DNA of 64,000 bases from Sphingobacterium alkalisoli (GTDB lineage Bacteria; Bacteroidota; Bacteroidia; Sphingobacteriales; Sphingobacteriaceae). The position numbers were made by a program, and so were the translations under genes. The notes beneath the pieces are model-generated. The model did not search any database. It was given only the letters and a program-made list of their open reading frames with translations, and had not been told where the DNA came from. Below are positions 1 to 6,342 of this stretch, piece after piece. The DNA is taken from the NCBI RefSeq assembly GCF_005049105.1, contig NZ_SUKA01000006.1, forward strand, positions 1 to 64,000, written 5' to 3'. The number at the start of each line of letters is the position of its first letter. The first letter of the stretch is position 1.

Positions 1-9
1 AAGATCTTC

Positions 10-117
10 AGGTGCCTATATCGGCGGTGTCTACCTCTTCCCATTCCGAACAGAGCAGTCAAGCCCGCCAGAGCCGATGGTATTGCCGTAACAGGTGGGA
101 GAGTAGGTCGGTGCCTT
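10..117 (+). rRNA. rrf: 5S ribosomal RNA
   Basis: The first bases can pair with the last ones to form helix I: AGGTGCC at 10-16 pairs with GGTGCCT at 110-116, including two G-U pairs. Between them lie the typical 5S signatures CCATTCCGAACAGAG (40-54) and GGTGGGAGAGTAGGTC (94-109). The T-run at 115-122 directly follows. This should be the last gene of an rrn operon whose 16S and 23S genes lie to the left of the window. The exact ends are set by the helix and could move by one or two bases. Confidence 0.95.
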
Positions 118-128
118 TTTTTATACAG

Positions 129-160
129 AGCCCTTGCTGGAAACAGTAAGGGCTTTTTTT
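129..160 (+). terminator. intrinsic terminator of the rrn operon
   Basis: The arms AGCCCTTGCTG (129-139) and CAGTAAGGGCT (144-154) form an 11-bp stem with one G-T pair, and a run of T follows. It lies just after the 5S gene and closes the ribosomal RNA transcript. Confidence 0.85.
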
Positions 161-250
161 GTGCCCTATATTTCTATATTTCCCCCTATCCCCAGCTCCG
201 TTTTGTAATTCGGTACATATTTGTTATTATTGTTATAAATTATGATAATC

Positions 251-808
251 ATGAAATCGTTCCTCTTGAGCTTAGCTCTAGCATGCTCTCTATTTACCAG
301 CGCGCAAACATCTAAAATTCAAAATTATCTTGAGGAGTCAGTTTCTCAAGATATAAACTCTGTAAAACATTTTGTGATAGATAATGGAAAGTTTATAAAT
401 ACGCAGCAATTCATTTATTTTGATAAACTCATTAGCCAGTTTACCAATTCTTCTTTCTCAAACATGGGATTTGATATCTACGAACTTACAGGAGAATCAA
501 TAAAGAGATTAAACAGACTGGAGGCGACCTACTCGGAGGTTGGATTAGTAGAAATATATAATATTGCTCGTCAAGCTTCTGTTAAAGAGAAGATAATGAA
601 TGAGGATTCAACCCTAATTTTTCAGGGAACGACAGATGATGTGGAACGTAGGATGACGATTATGTGTGAAAACACTACACATACCGCATTTCAAAAAGCT
701 GTAATAAGCCTATACTACGGAGACGACTATAAAGTAATCATTTTTCCTACGGGGGATATTGACCCTGATATGATTACATCTTTGGAAAGCTGGTTTTTAA
801 CCCTTTAA
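251..808 (+). CDS. secreted protein of unknown function
   Basis: I do not recognise this 185-residue protein. It begins with a clear signal peptide (MKSFLLSLALACSLFTSAQ) with likely cleavage after SAQ, so the mature protein should be periplasmic or extracellular. The rest is a mixed, soluble-looking chain with a hydrophobic strand near the end (VIIFPTG) followed by GDIDPDMI. That ending faintly recalls DUF4252 proteins, but I would not assign it. The ATG at 251 gives the cleaner signal peptide; another in-frame ATG lies three codons upstream at 242. It stands alone between the rrn terminator and a bidirectional terminator. Confidence 0.75.
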   Translation: MKSFLLSLALACSLFTSAQTSKIQNYLEESVSQDINSVKHFVIDNGKFINTQQFIYFDKLISQFTNSSFSNMGFDIYELTGESIKRLNRLEATYSEVGLVEIYNIARQASVKEKIMNEDSTLIFQGTTDDVERRMTIMCENTTHTAFQKAVISLYYGDDYKVIIFPTGDIDPDMITSLESWFLTL

Positions 809-824
809 TCAGGTAAGACAAAAA

Positions 825-853
825 AAGAGCCACATATTTAATATGCGACTCTT
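825..853. terminator. bidirectional terminator between the secreted protein gene and sucD
   Basis: AAGAGCCACATATT and AATATGCGACTCTT form a stem of about 14 bp with two G-T pairs. An A-run lies on the left (820-826) and a T-rich tract on the right, so it can stop both the plus-strand gene ending at 808 and sucD ending at 886. Confidence 0.7.
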
Positions 854-885
854 GATATCTTTATAAAACCGATAAACGATAATTT

Positions 886-1761
886 TTATTTTTTTGCTAG
901 TTCTTCAGCAATAGCCTTTCCAATCTCAGCAGGAGACTCTACTACGCGAATGCCACACTCTGCCATGATTTTCATCTTAGCTGCAGCGGTGTCATCTGCA
1001 CCACCAACAATTGCGCCAGCATGACCCATACGACGTCCCGGAGGCGCTGTTTGTCCGGCGATGAATCCAACTACTGGTTTAGTTCCGTGCTCTTTAATCC
1101 AGTGGGCTGCTTCTGCTTCCATTCCACCACCGATTTCTCCAATCATGATGATTGCTTCGGTTTCCGGATCATTCATTAACAGTTCGACCGCTTCTTTGGT
1201 AGTGGTACCGATAATAGGGTCACCTCCGATTCCGATAGCTGTAGTGATACCTAAGCCTGCTTTTACGGTTTGGTCAACAGCTTCGTAAGTTAAGGTACCT
1301 GATTTGGAGACGACGCCGACATTACCTTTTTTGAAGATAAATCCAGGCATGATACCAATTTTAGCTTCTTCAGCGGTAATGATACCTGGGCAGTTCGGTC
1401 CGATTAAACGAGCGTTTTTATCACTTAAATATGATTTTACCTGAATCATATCCTTAGTAGGAATACCCTCAGTAATACATACAATTACTTCAATACCCGC
1501 AGAAGCAGCTTCCATAATGGCGTCTGCAGCGAAAGCAGGAGGTACAAATATGATAGAAACATTAGCGCCCGTTTTGTCTACGGCATCTTGTACAGAATTA
1601 AATACAGGACGATCGAGGTGAGTTTGACCTCCCTTACCAGGAGTTACACCACCAACAACTTGGGTTCCGTACTCGATCATTTGACTTGCATGGTAAGTAC
1701 CTTCGGTTCCTGTAAAACCTTGTACGATAACTTTTGAATCTTTATTGACTAATACACTCAT
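886..1761 (-). CDS. sucD: succinyl-CoA synthetase (ADP-forming) alpha subunit
   Basis: SucD makes succinyl-CoA from succinate or the reverse, with substrate-level phosphorylation of ADP, in the TCA cycle; it works in the cytoplasm as a complex with SucB-type beta subunit SucC. The Rossmann CoA-binding segment is at residues 9-45 (VIVQGFTGTEGTYHA, then VTPGKGG). The phosphorylated histidine lies in GHAGAIVGGADD and counts to residue 246, the same number as in E. coli. The 290-residue length is standard. The frame stays open 25 codons further upstream (to 1836), but that extension is not conserved in kind and would contain the likely promoter, so I use the ATG at 1761. No sucC lies next to it. 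Confidence 0.95.
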   Translation of the reverse strand: MSVLVNKDSKVIVQGFTGTEGTYHASQMIEYGTQVVGGVTPGKGGQTHLDRPVFNSVQDAVDKTGANVSIIFVPPAFAADAIMEAASAGIEVIVCITEGIPTKDMIQVKSYLSDKNARLIGPNCPGIITAEEAKIGIMPGFIFKKGNVGVVSKSGTLTYEAVDQTVKAGLGITTAIGIGGDPIIGTTTKEAVELLMNDPETEAIIMIGEIGGGMEAEAAHWIKEHGTKPVVGFIAGQTAPPGRRMGHAGAIVGGADDTAAAKMKIMAECGIRVVESPAEIGKAIAEELAKK

Positions 1762-1782
1762 TTGTTCTGATTTTTTGCATAG

Positions 1783-1790
1783 CAAATCTA
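1783..1790 (-). promoter_or_regulatory. -7 promoter element of sucD
   Basis: On the minus strand this reads TAGATTTG, a match to the Bacteroidetes -7 consensus TAnnTTTG, 21 bases before the sucD ATG. No clean -33 TTG is found at the usual distance. It lies in the 82-base gap after the upstream methylase gene. Confidence 0.45.
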
Positions 1791-1843
1791 CCATTTTGCA
1801 TTGACTTTCGAAAATTTGCCTTGGTATAAATGCCAAATAATTA

Positions 1844-2374
1844 TCAATATTTCATTTTAACCACAAAATCCCATAGTACCATACCGATCGTGACAGAAAC
1901 ATTGAAAGAATGCTTAGTGCCAAACTGTGGGATTTCGATGCAGGTATCTAAAATGTGCATAACTTCCTCGCTTACGCCATGTACTTCATTTCCAAATACC
2001 AAGGCATATTTTTCGGAAGAAAGGGGAGCAAACTCGTTGAGCATAATGCTGCCAGCTGCCTGTTCAACTGCAATGATGGTATACCCTTGTTCTTTGAGTT
2101 CTATCAGTGCCGATAAGGTGTCTGAATGGTGAGACCATAGTACAGACTGTGTGGCACCCAAAGCTGTTTTTTCGATTTCACGGTGTGGGGGGGTAGCAGT
2201 AATACCGCAAAGATAGATTTGCTCGATAGCAAATCCATCGGCTGTTCGAAACGTAGAACCTACATTGTGCATACTACGTACATTATCCAACACGATGGTA
2301 ATGCGGGTTTTCTCTTGATTTTTAAACGTTTCTAGATCCGTACGGTTCAACTGATCCATCGTTAACTTTTGCAT
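1844..2374 (-). CDS. TrmH/SpoU-family RNA 2'-O-methyltransferase
   Basis: This 176-residue cytoplasmic protein has the three SpoU (SPOUT) motifs in order: NVGSTFRTADG (about residues 36-46), LVFGNEVHGV (about 124-133) and IPQFGTKHSFNVSV (about 147-160). The family uses S-adenosylmethionine to methylate ribose 2'-OH in tRNA or rRNA through a trefoil knot. It lacks the N-terminal substrate domain seen in RlmB, so it is the compact form. The target RNA cannot be read from sequence. It precedes sucD on the same strand with an 82-base gap that seems to hold a separate promoter. Confidence 0.88.
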   Translation of the reverse strand: MQKLTMDQLNRTDLETFKNQEKTRITIVLDNVRSMHNVGSTFRTADGFAIEQIYLCGITATPPHREIEKTALGATQSVLWSHHSDTLSALIELKEQGYTIIAVEQAAGSIMLNEFAPLSSEKYALVFGNEVHGVSEEVMHILDTCIEIPQFGTKHSFNVSVTIGMVLWDFVVKMKY

Positions 2375-2392
2375 AGTTGGAAATTAAAGAGT

Positions 2393-2400
2393 CAAAAGTA
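2393..2400 (-). promoter_or_regulatory. -7 promoter element of the SpoU methylase gene
   Basis: On the minus strand this reads TACTTTTG, a perfect TAnnTTTG, 19 bases before the ATG at 2374. A -33 TTG at about 19 nt is not present, so only the -7 element supports it. Confidence 0.4.
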
Positions 2401-2494
2401 AATATTATCTTTGATGTGGCTCGATAAAAAAAATCTCAAAAACTTAACCAAAATTTAGTAGGGTATAAATATGAAATAAACTTTAGATTAGATT

Positions 2495-2524
2495 TTGAAT
2501 AATGGAATTAACTTGTTATTTTTG
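2495..2524 (+). promoter_or_regulatory. promoter of rpsT
   Basis: TTG at 2495-2497 and TATTTTTG at 2517-2524 are separated by exactly 19 nt, the full Bacteroidetes housekeeping promoter pattern. Transcription should start near 2531, giving a leader of about 40 nt before rpsT. Confidence 0.75.
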
Positions 2525-2570
2525 CAGTCCGAAATATAGTAAAAAAGAAAATAAAAATTAGCTAAGAGAA

Positions 2571-2825
2571 ATGGCAAATCATAAATCAGCGATCAAAAGA
2601 ATTAGAGCTAACGCTGCGAAGCGTCTAAGAAACCGTTACCAAGCAAAAACAACGCGTAACGCAATTAAGAAATTACGTAACACTACTTCTGCAGAGGAAG
2701 CAAAAGCATTATTGCCTCGTGTAATTTCAATGCTTGATCGTCTGGCTAAGAAAAACGTAATTCACAAGAAAAAAGCTTCTAACAACAAATCTAAATTAAC
2801 TAAACTAGTTAATAAATTAGCTTAA
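2571..2825 (+). CDS. rpsT: 30S ribosomal protein S20
   Basis: S20 binds 16S rRNA and helps early assembly of the 30S subunit. The 84-residue sequence begins MANHKSAIKRIRANAAKRLR, which is the classic S20 N-terminus, and it is rich in Lys and Arg throughout, as needed for an RNA-bound helical protein. The length matches the family (about 85 residues). It is a single-gene unit with a strong promoter in front and terminators behind. Confidence 0.97.
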   Translation: MANHKSAIKRIRANAAKRLRNRYQAKTTRNAIKKLRNTTSAEEAKALLPRVISMLDRLAKKNVIHKKKASNNKSKLTKLVNKLA

Positions 2826-2843
2826 TTTTTTAGAACTCGAAAT

Positions 2844-2874
2844 AAGAGGGATGTATTCATTTACATCCCTTTTC
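2844..2874 (+). terminator. terminator of rpsT
   Basis: AAGAGGGATGTA and TACATCCCTTTT form a 12-bp stem (one G-T pair) with a six-base loop, followed by T-rich sequence. Confidence 0.85.
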
Positions 2875-2889
2875 TTGTTGTTTATGATC

Positions 2890-2924
2890 GTAAAAAGACC
2901 AACCTGATCGGCTGGTCTTTTTAC
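2890..2924. terminator. bidirectional terminator between rpsT and the DUF1080 gene
   Basis: GTAAAAAGACCAAC and GCTGGTCTTTTTAC form a 14-bp stem with one G-T pair and A/T flanks on both sides. It directly precedes the stop codon of the minus-strand DUF1080 gene, so it mainly serves that gene and backs up the rpsT terminator. Confidence 0.8.
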
Positions 2925-2925
2925 T

Positions 2926-3777
2926 TTACTTAATGATTTGCTGGATGACATTATTCAATTGTTCCGGACTTTTTTTATATTCGGAGAGATCGTATAATTC
3001 TACCTTCCTGAAATCAATTGGATGACTCTCGCTTTGTAAGTAAATGTAGCCTTCTTTCAATGTTTTGCCATCTGTTTTTGCATTTTTGTCAAATTCAGAT
3101 ACGTTATCGCCACCAATTTGAGGTTTGGTATACTCCAATACCGTAGTACCTTCTAGCACATGCCTCACGATGGAATCCCCCAGCACGACGAAATCCGCTG
3201 TTACCCACTGATCTCCATGATATGTTTTCGAAGTAGAACTTGTACAATGTGGTGTAAAAAGTTCATTCATGTAGTAAACATGGGTGCCCGGAGTACACAA
3301 GTTGGAGGTTGTACGGTCGGATGTGCCGTCGCCACCAAGGAATTGTCCTTCTATGGATATAGGGAAGTCCTGATCTTTTAACATGCTTTGGGGCGATTGC
3401 CCGTGCAGCATGGCACCACTATTACGCCAGGCCCAGCCTTCGCCTCCTTTGGCTTGACTTTCCACAAATCGGTATTCAACACGGAGTACATAATATCCAA
3501 ATGGTTTATTATAGGCAAGGTGTCCATATTGTTGATCGAAATCTTCGTAACCGTCGTATCGTACTTTTAATAGTCCATCCTCAACACGGAAAGTCTGTGC
3601 ATAGTTTTCTCCGGTTTCATGAAGTCGGATTTTCGGTGTCCAGTCGACTATATCTTTGCCGTTGAAAAGTTGGATCGGAGAGGGGGCTTTTACATCTTTT
3701 CGATCGCCCCCCGTACTCATTCCACACGATAGAGCTGATAACGTAATTAGGCTTAGTATTATAGGTTTTATTTTCAT
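2926..3777 (-). CDS. DUF1080 (3-keto-disaccharide hydrolase) family lipoprotein
   Basis: The 283-residue protein has a lipoprotein signal with lipobox LSALSC (Cys18). The body starts with the DUF1080 opening PIQLFNGKDIVDWTPK and continues as a concanavalin-like beta sandwich, with GWAWRNSGAMLHGQ and SIEGQFLGGDG segments typical of the family. Some DUF1080 members hydrolyse 3-keto-glycosides made by a sugar oxidoreductase; whether this one does is inference. No oxidoreductase gene is nearby. It lies 20 bases after an AraC-type regulator on the same strand, so the two are probably co-transcribed. It should be anchored to the periplasmic face or the outer membrane. Confidence 0.85.
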   Translation of the reverse strand: MKIKPIILSLITLSALSCGMSTGGDRKDVKAPSPIQLFNGKDIVDWTPKIRLHETGENYAQTFRVEDGLLKVRYDGYEDFDQQYGHLAYNKPFGYYVLRVEYRFVESQAKGGEGWAWRNSGAMLHGQSPQSMLKDQDFPISIEGQFLGGDGTSDRTTSNLCTPGTHVYYMNELFTPHCTSSTSKTYHGDQWVTADFVVLGDSIVRHVLEGTTVLEYTKPQIGGDNVSEFDKNAKTDGKTLKEGYIYLQSESHPIDFRKVELYDLSEYKKSPEQLNNVIQQIIK

Positions 3778-3797
3778 ACGATAAAGTTAGGTATATA

Positions 3798-4610
3798 TTA
3801 TATTAAAGTGTTTTTGTGTTTGACGTAATCACTAGGGCGTATCCCGATGATCTTGTGGAATGTATTACTAAAGGTAGGTAAGCTACTATATCCAACTTGT
3901 AGCGCAACTTCGTGAACACTTAGTTTCTCATCTAGTAAAAGTCTAAGCGCTGTTAACATACGTAAGATGGTATAGTATTGAATAAAGGACATATTTAGGT
4001 CCTTCTGAAATAAACGTGCTAAGGTGCGTTCGCTAAAGTCGAATTGCTTCGCTAAGGCGCTAAAACTGATACTTTCAGTAATGTTTGCCTCCAGATAAGC
4101 AACGATATCTTTTAATATAGCATGCTGTGGATAGGGTAAGGCTAAGGGTAACTCGGATGCTGAAAGCTCAGGTAAGACCAGTTTAAAAGCTTTTGCAATG
4201 GCATATTTCGTTTCATCTGAAGGAAATATATTTCCATTCCATCTGTTGGTAAACATAATGAGTTCGATCAGCAGATCATTGACGGGGTAGATATTGATTT
4301 TATCGTAAAAGTCGGTATCAGTCTTAAACCTCGGAAAATACAGATTGCGCATCACAACCGTTGGCGAACTGGGATGGATGCTGTGTTTAATGCCAGATGG
4401 TATCCATATATAATGTCTTGCAGGTAGAAAATATGATTTTTCGGATGTTTTCAAAAAGACGACTCCACCCTCTGTATATAAGAACTGGCCTTTTTGATGC
4501 TTGTGCGCCGTAATCACACTTTCTCCCATAAGTGCGTGATGACAATATATACTATCTGCAACGGCATCCACTTCAGTTATGTAATATTTATTTACATACT
4601 CCTTCTCCAT
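3798..4610 (-). CDS. AraC-family transcriptional regulator with cupin sensor domain
   Basis: The 270-residue protein has an N-terminal cupin-like beta barrel (about residues 20-110, including HKHQKGQFLYTEGG) and a C-terminal AraC double helix-turn-helix (about 165-265), with SERTLARLFQKDLNMSF and VALQVGYSSLPTFSNTFHK. Such proteins bind a small ligand and switch promoters. It faces the CoA-transferase gene across a 228-base spacer and is followed by the DUF1080 gene. It could control either side, but the ligand is unknown. Confidence 0.9.
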   Translation of the reverse strand: MEKEYVNKYYITEVDAVADSIYCHHALMGESVITAHKHQKGQFLYTEGGVVFLKTSEKSYFLPARHYIWIPSGIKHSIHPSSPTVVMRNLYFPRFKTDTDFYDKINIYPVNDLLIELIMFTNRWNGNIFPSDETKYAIAKAFKLVLPELSASELPLALPYPQHAILKDIVAYLEANITESISFSALAKQFDFSERTLARLFQKDLNMSFIQYYTILRMLTALRLLLDEKLSVHEVALQVGYSSLPTFSNTFHKIIGIRPSDYVKHKNTLI

Positions 4611-4700
4611 ATATACGTATATTGATTTGTAAATTTCTTCAAATTTAGCTAGAAAACCAAGTGATACTTATCGACAGGCTTAAATAATGTAGTGGGATAA

Positions 4701-4781
4701 ATACTGTCTGAATTGAATAAAATGTTCAAAACAATTATAGTTAATATTGTATATCATTTTTATCTGTCTTAGAGACAGTAT
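4701..4781. promoter_or_regulatory. repeated ACTGTCT operator candidate in front of the CoA-transferase gene
   Basis: ATACTGTCT at 4701-4709 recurs in exact reverse complement, AGACAGTAT, at 4773-4781. A third copy of the core, CTGTCT at 4764-4769, makes a perfect 6-bp palindrome with 4773-4778 around TAG. The palindrome touches the predicted -7 element. This looks like a binding site for a dimeric regulator, perhaps the divergent AraC protein. Confidence 0.5.
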
Positions 4782-4786
4782 ATTTG
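4779..4786 (+). promoter_or_regulatory. -7 promoter element of the CoA-transferase gene
   Basis: TATATTTG matches TAnnTTTG exactly and lies 52 bases before the ATG at 4839. A good -33 TTG is missing at the normal distance, as often seen at activated promoters. Confidence 0.5.
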
Positions 4787-4838
4787 CGCTATCAAGAAGT
4801 GCTCTTATCTAAGTTGAAAAATAATAACGATCAAAAAA

Positions 4839-6329
4839 ATGGCAAACGATAGAATACGTTTAGAAAGTTTGAAGGATAAAATAATGACTGCGGAGCAGGC
4901 TGCTTTTCTTATAAAGGACGGAATGGTAGTTGGTTCAAGTGGTTTCACAAAAGCAGGGGATAGTAAAGCCGTACTTCCCGCTTTCGCGGAGCGTGCGAAG
5001 AAAGAACAAATAAAAATAACCTTGATGACCGGGGCATCCCTAGGTCATGATACCGACGGTAAACTAGCGGAGGCAGGCGCTTTGGCAAAACGCATGCCGT
5101 TTCAGGTGGATCGTGTCTTACGTAATAAAATAAACGCAGGAGAGGTCTTATTTATAGATCAGCATTTAAGCGAGAGTGCTGAACTATTGCATAACAAGAA
5201 TCTACCCTCCGTAGATATTGCGGTGATAGAGGTGGCGTATATAGACCGCGATGGAAGTATAGTGCCTACGACTTCGGTGGGTAACTCGGTTACATTTGCA
5301 GCCTTGGCAAAACAGGTTATCTTGGAAATTAATATGGCCGTGAAGGAAGATATGTATGGCATCCATGATATTTATCAGGCGGAAGATTATCCTCATCGTA
5401 ATGTTATCCCTATTGTAGCACCTTGGAATAAGATCGGACGTAAGACGATTCCGCTAGATCCCAGTAAAGTTGTCGGCGTTGTATTCACTGATATGTTGGA
5501 TAGTCCCGCGGATATAGCGCCTGCTGACCCGAAAACGACTGCTATTGCACAGCATATTTTAGCTTTTTTTGAAAATGAAGTGCTGCTGGGTCATCTGACG
5601 GATCGCCTTCTCCCTATCCAAGCGGGAATCGGCAAAGTGGCGAATGCCGTATTAATGGGGTTTAAAGATAGTAATTTCTACGATCTAACGATGTTTTCGG
5701 AGGTATTGCAGGATAGTACATTTGACTTGATCGATGCTGGTAAATTAAGTTTTGCGTCGGCATCTTCGGTAACCGTATCTGCAGATTGTTATCAGCGGGT
5801 GTTTGGCAACTTGCAGAAATACCGGGATAAATTTGTCTTACGTCCTCAGAATATTTCCAACACACCGGGTTTGATCAGACGATTAGGTATTATTGCAATT
5901 AACACGGCGATTGAATTTGATATATATGGCAATGTAAACTCTACACATATCTCGGGGACAAAAATAATGAACGGTATAGGTGGCTCGGGTGATTTTGCAC
6001 GTAATGCTTACTTAAGTGTTTTTGTGGCACAGGCGGCCTCAAAGGGAAATGCCATTTCGCATGTATTACCCATGGTGTCGCACGTCGACCATACAGAACA
6101 CGATGTAGATATATTGGTCACAGATATTGGCTTAGCGGATTTGAGGGGACTGGCACCTCGTGAGCGGGCACAGAAGATTATTGACAACTGCGTGCATCCA
6201 GATTATAAAGAGCAGCTTCAATCGTACTTTGACCGTGCGCGAGAACGGGGCGGACATACTCCGCATTTACTGGAGGAAGCCTTTAGTTGGCATCTGCGTT
6301 TGGCAAAGACTGGTTCGATGAAAGAATAG
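4839..6329 (+). CDS. succinyl-CoA:acetate CoA-transferase (acetyl-CoA hydrolase/transferase family)
   Basis: The 496-residue protein belongs to the class I CoA-transferases of the AarC/Cat1 type, which move CoA between succinyl-CoA and acetate. N-terminal signs are GSSGFTKAGDSKAV (about 32-45); the C-terminal half has GIGKVANAVL and then FSEVLQDS, whose Glu (about residue 288) fits the catalytic glutamate that forms the glutamyl-CoA intermediate. NGIGGSGDFARNAY (about 375) is the usual CoA-site glycine motif. In this setting it could bypass or complement succinyl-CoA synthetase. The gene stands alone, divergent from an AraC regulator. Propionyl-CoA or acetyl-CoA hydrolase activity is an alternative reading of the same fold. 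Confidence 0.88.
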   Translation: MANDRIRLESLKDKIMTAEQAAFLIKDGMVVGSSGFTKAGDSKAVLPAFAERAKKEQIKITLMTGASLGHDTDGKLAEAGALAKRMPFQVDRVLRNKINAGEVLFIDQHLSESAELLHNKNLPSVDIAVIEVAYIDRDGSIVPTTSVGNSVTFAALAKQVILEINMAVKEDMYGIHDIYQAEDYPHRNVIPIVAPWNKIGRKTIPLDPSKVVGVVFTDMLDSPADIAPADPKTTAIAQHILAFFENEVLLGHLTDRLLPIQAGIGKVANAVLMGFKDSNFYDLTMFSEVLQDSTFDLIDAGKLSFASASSVTVSADCYQRVFGNLQKYRDKFVLRPQNISNTPGLIRRLGIIAINTAIEFDIYGNVNSTHISGTKIMNGIGGSGDFARNAYLSVFVAQAASKGNAISHVLPMVSHVDHTEHDVDILVTDIGLADLRGLAPRERAQKIIDNCVHPDYKEQLQSYFDRARERGGHTPHLLEEAFSWHLRLAKTGSMKE

Positions 6330-6342
6330 ACGGATTCGGCTG

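Noticed and set aside
1061..1288. Plus-strand frame inside sucD (and many similar frames inside other genes)
   Set aside because: Shadow of the real gene on the opposite strand; composition low-complexity and no family resemblance.
1762..1836. N-terminal extension of sucD by 25 codons
   Set aside because: The family starts at MSVLVNKDSKV; the extension covers the likely -7 element and would make the active His number differ from the family.
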